Counted from the first letter of the stretch, positions 8,326-19,036 are shown. The stretch: 64,000 nucleotides of DNA from Mesorhizobium sp. B2-1-1 (GCF_006442975.2 NZ_CP083954.1:1054001-1118000); one strand, 5' to 3'. Numbers and translations: made by a program. Notes: generated by a model not told the origin, from the letters alone.

Positions 8326-8895
8326 TCACCTTGCCATGGCGTGGTACTCGGAGTTCGGGCGCATATCGATTGCCGCCGCCACCCGGTTCGACATGTTGAA
8401 GAAGGCGGCCGTGGAGGCGATGTCCCAAATGTCGCGGTCGGTGAAGCCGGCCATACGCAGGGCCGCGCGGTCGGCTTCGACGATCTTGGCCGGCTCCTCT
8501 GTCAGCTTGACCGCGAATTCCAGCATCGCGAGCTGCTTCGATGAAAGATCGGCGGCGCGGAAATTCATTACCATCATCTCGCCGAGCGAAGGGTCGCCCG
8601 ACAGCTGCCGCACGGCGGCGCCATGCGCCGTCAAGCAGTAGTAGCAATGGTTGATGGAGGAGACAGCGACCGCGATCATCTCGCGCTCCAGCTTCGACAG
8701 GCCTGAATCACCCAGCATCAGATCATTGTACATGTCGGTGAAGGCACGCAGCTTCTTGTCGTCGAAGGCATAGGCGCGCAACACGTTGGGGACCAGGCCG
8801 AGCTTCTCCTCGCATTTGGTGAAATAGGTCCTGGTCGCATCGCTCAGCTCAGCGGCGGCGAGATCGAGCGCGGTGATCCTGTCGGTCATGGGCAT
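8326..8895 (-). CDS. AhpD-like peroxidase-related (carboxymuconolactone decarboxylase fold) protein
   Basis: A 189-residue protein of the alkylhydroperoxidase-D superfamily, uncharacterised peroxidase-related branch. The redox motif C84-YY-C87 followed by H91 (CYYCLTAHG) matches the AhpD active site, with the proton-relay glutamate region REMIAVAVS just before. It probably reduces peroxides or serves as a thiol antioxidant in the cytoplasm. A second in-frame ATG at codon 3 is an equally good start. It is upstream of the YCII gene on the same strand, with about 125 bases between. Confidence 0.85.
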   Translation of the reverse strand: MPMTDRITALDLAAAELSDATRTYFTKCEEKLGLVPNVLRAYAFDDKKLRAFTDMYNDLMLGDSGLSKLEREMIAVAVSSINHCYYCLTAHGAAVRQLSGDPSLGEMMVMNFRAADLSSKQLAMLEFAVKLTEEPAKIVEADRAALRMAGFTDRDIWDIASTAAFFNMSNRVAAAIDMRPNSEYHAMAR

Positions 8896-9024
8896 TCCTC
8901 CTCGTTTGTCGCCGGCTGCCGCCGAATTGCGATAATTCTTGGCACGCCGTCAAACCTTTGTCGCCAAATAGCGGTCATCTGCTACATAGTCCGCAAAAGC
9001 ATACGACTGGAGGAAAGAAGCGTC

Positions 9025-12000
9025 ATGGCCAGCGTGAAATCGGCGAGCAGGTCGAAGAAGAAAGCCACGGCGATGCCGAAGACGCAGGAAAGGCCGGCCA
9101 GGCTTGCCGACTACCTGCTCGCCCGCGCGCCGGCGGAAGACATTGCCGCCTATGAGGTGGCCGACCTCGAACGCGCCGCGGATCTCGCCGGCCGCGCGGT
9201 CGCCGGTCACAAGAAGGGCGCGTGCGCCGTCGCCGTCGACACCGATTCCGGCGTCGTTCGCGAGGGCCGACCCGTCACGATCGTCACCGTCGTCAACGAC
9301 AATATGCCTTTCCTGTTCGATTCCATACTCGGCGAGATCACCGAGAGTGCCGGCGAGCCGACCCTGGTCACCCATCCCGTCATCACCGTCCGCCATGGCA
9401 AGGACGGCGTCGAGGAAATTCTCGGCGACGGCAATTTCGCCAGGGACGACGGCAGCCACGACCGGCTGAGCGTCATCCATGTCCATATTCCCCGGCTGAC
9501 CCCGGAGCAGGCGAACGGCTTGGCAGAGCGGCTGCGCAAGATCCTCGGCCAGGTCCATTCAGCCGTCAGCGACTGGAAGCCGATGCTGGCCCGCCTCGAC
9601 CAGGCGATCTCGGAGTTCCGCTATTCGGCGGTGCCGCTGGACAAGAAGAGCGTGGCCGAGGCGATCGCCTTCCTGGAGTGGCTGCGCGACGACAATTTCA
9701 CTTTCCTCGGCATGCGCGAATTCACATATGTCGGCGGCGAGGAAAGCGGCACGCTGGAGCGTGCCGACAAGCCTGGCCTGGGCATATTGTCCGACCTGGA
9801 CGTGCTGGTGCTGCGGCGCGGCACCGAAGCGGTGACGACAACGCCGGAGATTCGAGCCTTCCTGCATGGGCCGGAGCCGCTGATCGTCACCAAGGCCAAT
9901 GCCAAGTCTTCCGTGCACCGGCGCATCTATCTCGATTATATCGGCATCAAGACCTACACCGCCAAGGGCGCGCTGGCGGGCGAACTGCGCATTGTCGGCC
10001 TGTTCACGTCGACCGCCTACACGCGCTCGGTGATGAAGATCCCCTATCTCAGGTCGAAGGCCGAAACCGTCATCGCCAAATCCGGTTTCGACCGGCACGA
10101 CCATTCCGGCAAGGCGCTGATCAACGTGCTGGAGAGCTATCCGCGCGACGAGCTGTTCCAGGTGCCGGTGCCCATCCTGAGGAAGCATGCCGCGGCCATT
10201 CTGGGCCTCGTCGAGAGGCCGCGCGTGCGGGCACTGGTGCGCGCCGACCAGTTCGACCGCTTCGTCTCCATTCTCGTCTTCGTGCCGCGCGACCGTTACG
10301 ACAGCGTCGTGCGCGAGAAGGTCGGCACCTACCTCAAGACGGTGTTCGAAGGCCGGCTGTCGGCCTACTACCCGGCCTTCCCGGAAGGCGGGCTGGCGCG
10401 TGTGCATTTCATCATCGGCCGCTCCGGCGGCAAGACGCCGAAGGTCGAACAGGCGACGATCGAGGCGGCGATCCGCGACATCGTGCGCACCTGGGAGGAT
10501 GCCCTTTCCGAGGCGGCGGAAACCAGCGGCAGCGACCCGGCGCTGAAGAGGATCGCGGCACGATTTCCGGAAAGCTACCGGGACTCCTTCAGCGCCGGTG
10601 TGGCGCTGGTCGATGCCGGGCGTATCGCCAAGATCAGCGCCAGCAATCCGATCGCCATCGATTACTATCGCCATGCCGAGCAGAAGCCGCATCAGGCGGC
10701 GCTGAAAATCTATCACCATGGCAGCCCGGTGGCGCTGTCGCGGCGCGTGCCGGTGCTGGAAAACATCGGTTTCCGCGTCATCAGCGAGCGCACCTTCGAG
10801 GTCGGTGACGACAAGGCCGGGAATAGCGGCCAGCCCGGCATGATCGATAGTGATCAGCCCGGCACCGTGTTCATCCACGACATGGAACTGGAGAACGGCT
10901 ACGGAAAGCCGATCGACCTCAGCAATGGCGGCGCGCTGTTCGAGGACGCATTCCTGTCGGTGTGGCGCGGCGACGTCGACAATGACGGCTACAACGGCCT
11001 TGCCCAGACCGCAGGCCTGTGGTCGGGCGAAATCACCATCCTGCGCGCCTATGGTCGCTATTTGCAGCAGGCCGGAATCCCGCAGAGCCAGGATTTCATC
11101 GCCGCGGCCCTCAACCGCTATCCCGAGATCGCACGCGGCCTGCACGCGCTGTTCATCGCCCGGCTCGGGCCGACGGCCGAGACGGAAGGCGTGGTGGCGG
11201 CAAAGCATCTCAAGGCCAAGATCAGGGACGCACTGGAAGACGTTCCCAACATCGATGACGACGCCATCATCCGCCGCTACCTCAATCTCATCGAAGCCTC
11301 GCTGCGCACCAATCATTTCGTTGCCGATACGAAAGCCAAGGGCCAGTCGCTGGCGATCAAACTCGATTCGCGTTCGGTCGACGGATTGCCCGAGCCGCGA
11401 CCGTGGCGGGAAATCTTCGTCTACGGCTCTGAGGTCGAGGGCGTGCATCTGCGCTTCGGTCCGGTGGCGCGCGGCGGCCTGCGCTGGTCGGACCGCGCCC
11501 AGGATTACCGCACCGAGGTGCTCGGCCTGGTCAAGGCACAGCAGGTCAAGAACGCGGTCATCGTGCCGGTCGGCGCCAAGGGCGGGTTCTATCCGAAGAA
11601 GCTGCCGATGAGCGCCGGCCGCGACGCCATCTTCGAAGCCGGCACATCGGCCTACAAGAACTTCGTTTCCAGCCTTTTGTCGATCACCGACAATATCGGC
11701 CTCGACGGCGTCATCCCGCCGGCCGGCGTTGTCAGGCGCGACCAGGACGATCCCTATTTCGTCGTTGCCGCCGACAAGGGCACGGCAACTTTCTCGGACA
11801 CCGCCAACGCCATCAGTGAAAGCCATGGCTTCTGGCTTGACGATGCCTTCGCCAGCGGCGGTTCGGCCGGGTACGACCATAAGAAGATGGGCATCACCGC
11901 CAAGGGCGCGTGGGAGGCGGTCAAGCGGCATTTCCGCGAGATGAACCGCGACATCCAGACCACGCCCTTCTCCGTCGTCGGGGTGGGCGACATGTCGGGC

Positions 12001-13857
12001 GACGTGTTCGGCAACGGCATGCTGTTGTCACCGAAGACAAGGCTGATCGCAGCCTTCGACCACCGCGACATCTTCATCGATCCCGATCCCGACATGGCGG
12101 CATCGATGGCCGAGCGCCAGCGCATGTTCGCTCTTCCCCGTTCGAGCTGGCAGGACTACGACAAGAGCAAGCTCTCCGAGGGCGGCGTCATCGTCTCGCG
12201 CGGCCAGAAATCGATCACCTTGCCGGCCGCTGCTGCTGCTGCGATCGGCCTCAACAAGACGACCGCCACGCCGGTCGAGATCATGAGCGCCATCCTCAAG
12301 GCGCCCGTCGACCTCTTGTGGTTCGGCGGCATCGGCACGTATTTGCGGGCCTCGACCGAGACCAACGCCGAGGTCGGTGATCGCGCCAACGACGCCGTCC
12401 GCATCACCGCGCTCGACGTGCGCGCCAAGGTGATCGGCGAGGGGGCCAATCTCGGGGTGACGCAGCGCGCGCGCATCGAATTCGGCATGAATGGCGGGCG
12501 TTGCAATTCCGACGCCATCGACAATTCGGGCGGGGTCAACTGTTCCGACGTCGAGGTCAATATCAAGATCGCGCTGGCGTCCGCCATGCGCAAAGGGTCG
12601 TTGACCCGGCCTGCGCGCGACAAGCTTCTCGCCGAGATGACCGGCGAGGTCGGCGAGCTGGTCCTGTCCAACAACTACCAGCAGACGCTGGCGCTCTCCA
12701 TCGCCCGCAAGCGCGGCCTCGCCGACATCGCCCACCAGGCCCGCTTCATGTCGGCGCTGGAAGCACGCGGCCTGCTCGACCGCACGGTCGAGACGCTGCC
12801 CTCGCCGGCGGCCCTTGCCGAGCGCGAGACGCGCGGCGAGCCGCTGACCAGGGCCGAGCTCGGCGTGCTGCTCGCCTATGCCAAGATCGTGCTGTTTTCC
12901 GACATCGTCGCAAGCGACGTGCCTGACGAGCCGCATTTCGACCGCGACCTGATGGGCTATTTCCCCGACCGGATGGCGAAGAAATATGCCGCCGAGATAC
13001 ACGGCCATCGCCTGCGCCGCGAGATCATCGCCCGCGTCGTCGCCAATGAGCTGGTCAACCGCGGCGGTCCCTCCTTCGTCAACCGGTTGCGGGAAGCGAC
13101 GGGGCGCACCGCCGCCGACGTGGTGCGCACCTTCGCCGTGGTGCGCGACGGCTTTGCCTTGCCGGCGCTTTACCGCGAGATCGACGCGCTCGACAATCAG
13201 ATCGACGGCCAGATGCAGCTCGATCTCTACCAGGCGGTCAGCCGGCTGATCTACGTGACCAGCGGCTGGTACTTGAAGAACGACGCCGGCACGGCGCCGC
13301 TTGCCCAGCGCATCGCCGAATTGCAGGAGGCCCGCAAGGCGCTGGAGCCGAAACTCGTTTCGCTGCTCCCCGATTATTCGCGCGAACGGATCGACGAGAA
13401 GCGGCATGGACTGTTCAAGGCCGGGGCGCCGGACAGGCTGGCAGCGCAACTGGCGCTGGCCGATGTGGCGGAGCTGATCCCCGACATCGCGCTGACGGCG
13501 CGAACGGCAGGCGCCGACATCGTCGCCGCGGCGAAGGCCTTCTTCGCGGTCAGCGACGCCTTCCGTATTCCGCGCGTCGAGGAGGCGGCCCGCTCCATCA
13601 CACCGGCGGACTATTACGACCAGCTCGCCCTGTCGCGCGCCACCGACACGATCGGGACCGCGCGGCGCGGCATCGCGGTGGCGGCACTCGTGAACCACGC
13701 CGGGGCAGCCGACCCGGTGGCGGCGTGGCTGGAGGCCGGCGGGGAGAGGATCGGCCGCACCCGCGAACGGCTGCAGGCGCTGACCGAGGGCGGCGACATC
13801 ACCGTGTCGCGGCTGTCGGTGGCATCGGGCCTGATGAGCGATCTGACGGGGATGTGA
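9025..13857 (+). CDS. gdhB: NAD-specific glutamate dehydrogenase, large (about 180 kDa) class
   Basis: A 1,610-residue enzyme that oxidatively deaminates glutamate to 2-oxoglutarate and ammonia with NAD. Length and architecture match the L_180 class found in Proteobacteria and Streptomyces: a long N-terminal regulatory region with ACT-like segments, the catalytic core about residues 815-1180 (GGLRWSDRAQDYRTEV, then VPVGAKGGF with the active-site lysine), a Rossmann region with GEGANLG, and a helical C-terminus. GGAGG lies 11 bases before the ATG. It is monocistronic. The class is usually catabolic and allosterically controlled. Confidence 0.97.
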   Translation: MASVKSASRSKKKATAMPKTQERPARLADYLLARAPAEDIAAYEVADLERAADLAGRAVAGHKKGACAVAVDTDSGVVREGRPVTIVTVVNDNMPFLFDSILGEITESAGEPTLVTHPVITVRHGKDGVEEILGDGNFARDDGSHDRLSVIHVHIPRLTPEQANGLAERLRKILGQVHSAVSDWKPMLARLDQAISEFRYSAVPLDKKSVAEAIAFLEWLRDDNFTFLGMREFTYVGGEESGTLERADKPGLGILSDLDVLVLRRGTEAVTTTPEIRAFLHGPEPLIVTKANAKSSVHRRIYLDYIGIKTYTAKGALAGELRIVGLFTSTAYTRSVMKIPYLRSKAETVIAKSGFDRHDHSGKALINVLESYPRDELFQVPVPILRKHAAAILGLVERPRVRALVRADQFDRFVSILVFVPRDRYDSVVREKVGTYLKTVFEGRLSAYYPAFPEGGLARVHFIIGRSGGKTPKVEQATIEAAIRDIVRTWEDALSEAAETSGSDPALKRIAARFPESYRDSFSAGVALVDAGRIAKISASNPIAIDYYRHAEQKPHQAALKIYHHGSPVALSRRVPVLENIGFRVISERTFEVGDDKAGNSGQPGMIDSDQPGTVFIHDMELENGYGKPIDLSNGGALFEDAFLSVWRGDVDNDGYNGLAQTAGLWSGEITILRAYGRYLQQAGIPQSQDFIAAALNRYPEIARGLHALFIARLGPTAETEGVVAAKHLKAKIRDALEDVPNIDDDAIIRRYLNLIEASLRTNHFVADTKAKGQSLAIKLDSRSVDGLPEPRPWREIFVYGSEVEGVHLRFGPVARGGLRWSDRAQDYRTEVLGLVKAQQVKNAVIVPVGAKGGFYPKKLPMSAGRDAIFEAGTSAYKNFVSSLLSITDNIGLDGVIPPAGVVRRDQDDPYFVVAADKGTATFSDTANAISESHGFWLDDAFASGGSAGYDHKKMGITAKGAWEAVKRHFREMNRDIQTTPFSVVGVGDMSGDVFGNGMLLSPKTRLIAAFDHRDIFIDPDPDMAASMAERQRMFALPRSSWQDYDKSKLSEGGVIVSRGQKSITLPAAAAAAIGLNKTTATPVEIMSAILKAPVDLLWFGGIGTYLRASTETNAEVGDRANDAVRITALDVRAKVIGEGANLGVTQRARIEFGMNGGRCNSDAIDNSGGVNCSDVEVNIKIALASAMRKGSLTRPARDKLLAEMTGEVGELVLSNNYQQTLALSIARKRGLADIAHQARFMSALEARGLLDRTVETLPSPAALAERETRGEPLTRAELGVLLAYAKIVLFSDIVASDVPDEPHFDRDLMGYFPDRMAKKYAAEIHGHRLRREIIARVVANELVNRGGPSFVNRLREATGRTAADVVRTFAVVRDGFALPALYREIDALDNQIDGQMQLDLYQAVSRLIYVTSGWYLKNDAGTAPLAQRIAELQEARKALEPKLVSLLPDYSRERIDEKRHGLFKAGAPDRLAAQLALADVAELIPDIALTARTAGADIVAAAKAFFAVSDAFRIPRVEEAARSITPADYYDQLALSRATDTIGTARRGIAVAALVNHAGAADPVAAWLEAGGERIGRTRERLQALTEGGDITVSRLSVASGLMSDLTGM

Positions 13858-13910
13858 GCCATCGCCTGACTTACCCTCGCCTAGGCGGGGAGGCGGCGCC
13901 GGCCCTCACC

Positions 13911-13925
13911 CGGACCTTCGGTCCG
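13911..13925. repeat. Small stem-loop in the gdhB-MFS gap
   Basis: CGGACC-TTC-GGTCCG forms a six-base-pair hairpin inside GC-rich intergenic DNA that also contains a CCTCGCCTAGGCGGGGAGG palindrome at about 13874-13892. The stretch resembles a degenerate member of the CCCTC/GAGGG palindromic repeats seen elsewhere in the window. It may also help terminate gdhB. Confidence 0.4.
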
Positions 13926-14088
13926 ACCGTCGCACAAGGGGCATAGGGGTGGCGCCCTTGCTCCGTTGATCTGAATGAAGGCGGGTAGGCCAAAGAACGG
14001 CGGCGCGGCGCGTGTTCGTTTGCATGACCCGCGGAAAACATGCAGACATGGGTGAACCGCCAACGAAACGAAGGCGACCGGAGGGGAC

Positions 14089-15465
14089 ATGGCCGAAGTA
14101 GCAGTGCAGCGGGCGTCCGGGCGCGGCATCTGGGGGTGGATGTTGTTCGACTGGGCGGCGCAGCCCTTCTTCACGGTCGTCACCACCTTCATCTTCGGCC
14201 CCTATTTCGTTTCGCGCATGGCCAGCGATCCGACCACCGGCCAGGCCGTCTGGGGCTACGGCATCGCCGCGGCCGGACTGGTCATCGCCGTGCTATCGCC
14301 GATCCTCGGTTCGATCGCCGACCAGACCGGGCCGCGCAAGCCGTGGATCGCCTTCTTCGCGGCGATCAAGATCGCCAGCCTGGCGCTGCTGTGGCTCGCC
14401 GCGCCCGGCTCGAACCTGTTCCTGATCGTGGCATTGTTCTCGCTGGCCTCGGTGGCGGCTGAATTCTCCACCGTCTTCAACGATTCCATGATGCCGCGCC
14501 TGGTGCCGAAGAGCGAGATCGGCCGCATCTCCAACATGGCCTGGGGGCTTGGCTATCTCGGCGGTATGATCGCGCTGATCTTCGTCGTGCTGTTCCTGGC
14601 CGGATCGCAGGAGACCGGCAAGACCATCATCGGCCTCGACCCGCTGTTCGGGCTGGACCCGAAGCTCGGCGAGGATGCCCGCGCCACCGGGCCGCTGTCG
14701 GCCGGCTGGTATTTCCTGTTCATCCTGCCGATGTTCCTCTTCACTCCCGATGCCATCAAAGGCATCCCGATCAAGCCTGCGGTGCGCGAAGGCCTGTCGG
14801 AGCTGAAGTCGACCTTGGTCGAGGTGCGCAGGCGCGGCGGCATCTTCCGCTTCCTCGTCGCCCGCATGATCTATCAGGACGGCGTCAATGCGCTGCTGGC
14901 GCTCGGCGGCACCTTCGCGGCCGGCATGTTCCAGTGGTCGATCACCGAGATCGGCATGTTCGGCATCATCCTCAACGTCGTCGCCATCTTCGGCTGCTGG
15001 ATCGCTGCGCGGCTCGACACCGCGCTCGGCTCCAAGGCGGTGGTGATGATCGCGCTGGTCATGCTTTCGGTCGCCACCATCGGCGTCGTCTCGACCGGCC
15101 CCGGCTTCACGCTGCTCGGGCTTATCCAGCTCTCGACCACCGATTCCGGGGGCCTGTTCGGCACCGCCGCGGAAAAGGCCTACATCCTCTATGGATTGCT
15201 GATCGGGCTCGCCTTCGGGCCGGTGCAGGCGTCATCGCGGTCCTATATGGCGCGCAGCGTTACGGCGTCGGAATCCGGCCGCTATTTCGGCATCTATGCG
15301 CTGGCCGGGCGCGCGACCAGTTTCCTGGCGCCGTTCCTGGTGGCGACCATCACGGCGGTGAGCGATTCGGCGCGGCTCGGCATGGCGGTTATCATCCTGT
15401 TCCTGGCCATAGGCATGGCGATCCTGATCAGGACGCCGTATCCGGCGGACCGGGCGGCGGAGTGA
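14089..15465 (+). CDS. MFS transporter of the UMF1 (Atg22-like) family
   Basis: A 458-residue membrane protein with about 12 transmembrane segments. The opening GIWGWMLFDWAAQPFFTVVTTFIFGPYF is the signature of bacterial UMF1/Atg22-like effluxers (DWA...PF), and later segments (EFSTVFNDSMMPRLVP, ISNMAWGLGYLGG) match that group. The substrate is unknown; amino-acid efflux is shown only for the yeast vacuolar relative. The ATG is preceded by GGAGGGG. It stands alone. Confidence 0.88.
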   Translation: MAEVAVQRASGRGIWGWMLFDWAAQPFFTVVTTFIFGPYFVSRMASDPTTGQAVWGYGIAAAGLVIAVLSPILGSIADQTGPRKPWIAFFAAIKIASLALLWLAAPGSNLFLIVALFSLASVAAEFSTVFNDSMMPRLVPKSEIGRISNMAWGLGYLGGMIALIFVVLFLAGSQETGKTIIGLDPLFGLDPKLGEDARATGPLSAGWYFLFILPMFLFTPDAIKGIPIKPAVREGLSELKSTLVEVRRRGGIFRFLVARMIYQDGVNALLALGGTFAAGMFQWSITEIGMFGIILNVVAIFGCWIAARLDTALGSKAVVMIALVMLSVATIGVVSTGPGFTLLGLIQLSTTDSGGLFGTAAEKAYILYGLLIGLAFGPVQASSRSYMARSVTASESGRYFGIYALAGRATSFLAPFLVATITAVSDSARLGMAVIILFLAIGMAILIRTPYPADRAAE

Positions 15466-15468
15466 TTT

Positions 15469-15597
15469 ACCCTCCCCCTTGTGGGGAGGGTCGATCCGCG
15501 AAGCGGAGCGGGGTGGGGGACGGCGCTGGCCCCACCCCGTCTCACGAGCTTTGCTTCGCAAACATCGCTCGCCGACCCTCCCCACAAGGGGGAGGGT
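15469..15597. repeat. Palindromic intergenic element, 25-bp perfect arms
   Basis: The arm at 15469-15493 (starts ACCCTCCCCCTTGTGG) is the exact reverse complement of 15573-15597. A second nested pair, CGGGGTGGGG (15509-15518) and CCCCACCCCG (15530-15539), lies inside. The element fills the gap between two convergent genes and could fold into a long RNA hairpin from either strand, so it may also act as a bidirectional terminator. Confidence 0.85.
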
Positions 15598-15604
15598 GAG
15601 GCGC

Positions 15605-17221
15605 TCAATGTCTGAAGTGTCTCACGCCCGTGAACACCATGGCGATGCCATGCTCGTCGGCGGCGGCAACCACATCGTCGTCGCGCATCGAGCCGCCGGG
15701 CTGGATCACCGCCGTGGCGCCGGCCTCGATGGCCGACAGCAGGCCGTCGGCGAAGGGGAAGAAGGCGTCGGAGGCGACGACAGAGCCTTTGGTCAGCGGC
15801 TCGGCCCAGCCCGCCGCTTCCGCAGCGTCGAGTGCCTTGCGGGCAGCGATGCGCGAGGAATCGACGCGGCTCATCTGCCCGGCGCCGATGCCTACCGTGG
15901 CGCTGTCCCTTGCGTAGACGATGGCGTTCGACTTGACGTGCTTGGCGACGCGGAAGGCGAATTTCAGGTCGGCCAGTTCGGCCGGCGTCGGCGCCCGTTT
16001 CGTCACCACCTTCAGCTCGAGGTCGTCGACGACGGCGTTGTCCCTGCCCTGCACCAGCAGGCCGCCGGCGACGGATTTGACGGTTGTGCCGATCGCGCGC
16101 GGATCCGGCAGGCCGCCCGCGACCAGCAGGCGCAGGTTCTTCTTCGCGGCCACGATCGCTGCCGCCTCGTCGGTGGCGCCGGGCGCGATAATGACCTCGG
16201 TGAAGGTCTTCACGATCTCTTCGGCCGCCTCGGCGTCCAGGATGCGATTCACAGCGACAATGCCGCCATAGGCCGAGACCGGATCGCAGGCCAGTGCCCT
16301 GGCGTAGGCGGCCTTCAGCGTCGAACCCTCGGCGACGCCGCACGGGTTGGCATGCTTGATGATGGCGACGGCGGCCGAGTGCGCCGGGTCGAACTCGCCG
16401 GCCAGCTCGAAGGCGGCGTCGGTATCGTTGATGTTGTTGTAGGAAAGCTGTTTGCCCTGGAGCTGGCGCGCCGTGGCCACGCCCGGCCGCTTGTCGCCAT
16501 TGACATAGAAGCCGGCGCCCTGGTGCGGGTTCTCGCCATAGCGCATCACGGTTTCCAGCCTGCCGCCGAAGGCGCGCCAGGTCGGGTGCTCGATCTCCAG
16601 CGCCTCGGCGAACCAGCCCGAGATTGCCGCGTCATAGCTGGCGGTGCGGGCAAAAGCCTTGGCCGCGAGCTTCTTGCGGAAATCCAGCGAAAGCGAGCCG
16701 ATATTCATCTCCAGCGCATTGAGCACGGAGGCATAGTCGCCGGGGTCGGTGACGATGGCGACATAGGCGTGGTTCTTGGCCGAGGCGCGGATCATCGCCG
16801 GGCCGCCAATGTCGATGTTCTCGACGATCGCCGCGTAGTCGGCGCCGGAGCGGCGGACTTCCTCGAACGGATAGAGATTGCAGACGACCAGGTCGATCGG
16901 CTCGATGCCATATTTGTGCATCGCCGCGGCGTGATCGGGATCATCGCGAACGCCGAGCAGGGCGCCATGCACCGACGGGTGCAGGGTCTTGACGCGGCCA
17001 TCCATGATCTCGGGAAAGCCGGTGAGCTCGGAGACGTCGCGGACCGCCAGGCCCGCATCGGCGATCGCTTTTGCCGTGCCGCCGGTCGACACCAGCTCGA
17101 CGCCGGAAGCGGCGAGCGCCCTGGCGAGATCGATGAGGCCGGTCTTGTCGAAGACGGAGAGCAGCGCGCGACGCACGGGAACGAGGTCGGGAGCGGGAAT
17201 GTTCTTGGCGGCGACGGCCAT
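15605..17221 (-). CDS. purH: Bifunctional AICAR formyltransferase / IMP cyclohydrolase
   Basis: A 538-residue enzyme for the last two steps of purine synthesis: formylation of AICAR with 10-formyl-tetrahydrofolate and cyclisation to IMP. The N-terminal MGS-like IMP cyclohydrolase domain ([29 protein letters not shown]) is followed by the AICARFT domain with the catalytic KHANPCG motif near residue 275. The ATG at 17221 gives the standard family length. It is followed at its 3' end by a palindromic repeat and preceded by the heparinase-like gene on the same strand. Confidence 0.98.
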   Translation of the reverse strand: MAVAAKNIPAPDLVPVRRALLSVFDKTGLIDLARALAASGVELVSTGGTAKAIADAGLAVRDVSELTGFPEIMDGRVKTLHPSVHGALLGVRDDPDHAAAMHKYGIEPIDLVVCNLYPFEEVRRSGADYAAIVENIDIGGPAMIRASAKNHAYVAIVTDPGDYASVLNALEMNIGSLSLDFRKKLAAKAFARTASYDAAISGWFAEALEIEHPTWRAFGGRLETVMRYGENPHQGAGFYVNGDKRPGVATARQLQGKQLSYNNINDTDAAFELAGEFDPAHSAAVAIIKHANPCGVAEGSTLKAAYARALACDPVSAYGGIVAVNRILDAEAAEEIVKTFTEVIIAPGATDEAAAIVAAKKNLRLLVAGGLPDPRAIGTTVKSVAGGLLVQGRDNAVVDDLELKVVTKRAPTPAELADLKFAFRVAKHVKSNAIVYARDSATVGIGAGQMSRVDSSRIAARKALDAAEAAGWAEPLTKGSVVASDAFFPFADGLLSAIEAGATAVIQPGGSMRDDDVVAAADEHGIAMVFTGVRHFRH

Positions 17222-17311
17222 GGGCGTGCTTTCACGGCTGGAGGGGCAGGCCCGCGCCGTATCATATGAGATCAGGAAATCAAGGCGCAAGCTCGGTCAG
17301 CGCAGGCGCGG

Positions 17312-19036
17312 TCAGTTGTTTTCGGGATAGCCGGCGATTGAGGTGCGGGTGAGCTGCCAGTGGACTTCGGCGATGTCGGACGGCTTGAAGGCAAGCACGA
17401 TCTGCCGGCTGCGGCGCGGGCCGCCGAGACCGGCGAAGTAGATCGATTCCTCGACCTCCGGCACCATCTCGGTGCAGGTGAACACCCAGCTATCGGCCTG
17501 CTCGGCGGTCAGCACCAGGCGGTCATGCTCGTCCTGCAAAAGGTTGATGTCGGGATGGACGTGGAAGCGCACGGTGACGAAATCGCGGCCATTGTTGCGG
17601 ATCACCGCACCTCCAGGACGCTGGAAGCGGTCCCTGCCAGTCAGCACATTGCCGTTCGAGGACAGTTTCAGCTCGCGCTCGTGCAGGAAACCGAAGCGCT
17701 GGATATAGCCGTCATGGCGGGCGATGAAGCCTTGAACGCCCTTCTGGTCGATACGCTTGCACTGCACATGCTGCGGGCCGCCGATCAAAGGCGACCCCAG
17801 AAGATCGTTGATGCGCAGCGAATGGCTGAACCGCGCCGACGAGGTGTCGTTGATGGTGGCGGTCGAATGCGCGGCGGTGGCGCGGGCCAGGGGCCGGAAT
17901 TCGGCGGCGCCATAGGTGTCGATGCCGGCATTGACGATGTAGTGCTGGCGGCCCGACGACAGCTCGAACGCAAGGCAGCTGGCATGGGCGGCATTGGAGA
18001 CGTGGACGGGCGGCGGCAGGCCGGTGTCGGCGATGACGGTGACGCCACCCATGGACAGCCGCTCATAGCCCGAATGCGGTGCATGCAGCAGCGGCGAGCC
18101 GGCGGTGTCGTCGTGGCGCAGGATGCTGGCGATGCGGTCATGGATGGTGGCGCCCATGCCGTTGAAGCGGGCGAGGCTGCCGTCCTGGTGGCGGAAGAAG
18201 CGCAGCGCCGGCAGCATCCTGTCGATGGCGCCGATCAGGGCCTGTGGCGGCGCTTCCGCCTGGTTGGCGTAGGTCTGCCGCAGCGGCAAAAGGTCGGCGA
18301 GGATTTCCAGCACCGCCATTGGGTTGCGCGAGATGTGGCCGCCATCAGGAAGGATCTGGCGGTCCAGTTCCTCGGCGAGGTTGCGGGTGGCGCCGCGCAG
18401 CGCCGATGCGGGCGCCGGCAGCGACAGGGCGGCGAAGGCGAGGGCGATGCGGGCGCGCAGCCTGTCCTTGCCGTCAGGCATTTCGCGCGCCATCGACCTG
18501 AGGTAGCGGATCTGGACGGCCAGCGATTTCAGGAAGGCGCGGTAGAACGGGAATTCAGCGCCTTGCAGCACGATCGAGGAATGCTGCAGCCAGGCGATGA
18601 TGCGCTTGGCGGCCGTGCCGGGCTCCCAGGCGATGCCGGAAATGTTGTTTCCATGCGTGGCGATCCAGTCGGACACCAGCGCACGCGCATTGGCGGCGGC
18701 AAGCTCGGTGCCGGCGGCGCGCATGTGACGCAGCCAGCGAAAGCCATGCAGCGTCTTCTGCCAGCCGTAATTGGGAACGCTGATCTGGAAGGGCGACTTG
18801 CCGCCGGTCTCGACCATATGTCCCGACAGGGGATAGCGGCCATAGTAGATCTCGAGCGCGATCTGCGGGTCGGCCAGCCGCAGGTCCGGCGGCGCGATCA
18901 GCACCCGTTCGGGCGTGCGGCCGGAATAGCGCCAGCGATAGACCGGTCCGGCACGCAGGCGCCGGCGCGTTTTGCGCCAAAACTCCTTCGCGACAAGCGC
19001 CCACAGACGCGTCGTGTTGCCGGCAGCAAGTGCCAA
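17312..19036 (-). CDS. Heparinase II/III family protein
   Basis: A 574-residue protein. The N-terminal half is an alpha-helical toroid (about residues 60-310) and the C-terminal half (about 320-560) is the heparinase II/III beta-sandwich, with the GGVTVIADTG and HSTATINDTSSARF segments typical of the rhizobial group. Family members cleave uronic-acid-containing polysaccharides by beta-elimination, but this chromosomal rhizobial group has no assigned substrate and lacks an evident Sec signal peptide. It lies between purH and rsmB on the same strand, so co-transcription is possible. Confidence 0.85.
   Translation of the reverse strand: MALAAGNTTRLWALVAKEFWRKTRRRLRAGPVYRWRYSGRTPERVLIAPPDLRLADPQIALEIYYGRYPLSGHMVETGGKSPFQISVPNYGWQKTLHGFRWLRHMRAAGTELAAANARALVSDWIATHGNNISGIAWEPGTAAKRIIAWLQHSSIVLQGAEFPFYRAFLKSLAVQIRYLRSMAREMPDGKDRLRARIALAFAALSLPAPASALRGATRNLAEELDRQILPDGGHISRNPMAVLEILADLLPLRQTYANQAEAPPQALIGAIDRMLPALRFFRHQDGSLARFNGMGATIHDRIASILRHDDTAGSPLLHAPHSGYERLSMGGVTVIADTGLPPPVHVSNAAHASCLAFELSSGRQHYIVNAGIDTYGAAEFRPLARATAAHSTATINDTSSARFSHSLRINDLLGSPLIGGPQHVQCKRIDQKGVQGFIARHDGYIQRFGFLHERELKLSSNGNVLTGRDRFQRPGGAVIRNNGRDFVTVRFHVHPDINLLQDEHDRLVLTAEQADSWVFTCTEMVPEVEESIYFAGLGGPRRSRQIVLAFKPSDIAEVHWQLTRTSIAGYPENN

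Noticed and set aside
9559..13698. Long open frames on the minus strand (790 and 556 codons) opposite the glutamate dehydrogenase gene
   Set aside because: Their protein composition is His/Arg/Asp-rich and resembles no family; they are the usual by-product of high GC third positions opposite a real gene.
15479..17269. 596-codon plus-strand frame opposite purH
   Set aside because: purH is full-length with catalytic motifs on the minus strand; the opposite frame starts inside a palindromic repeat.
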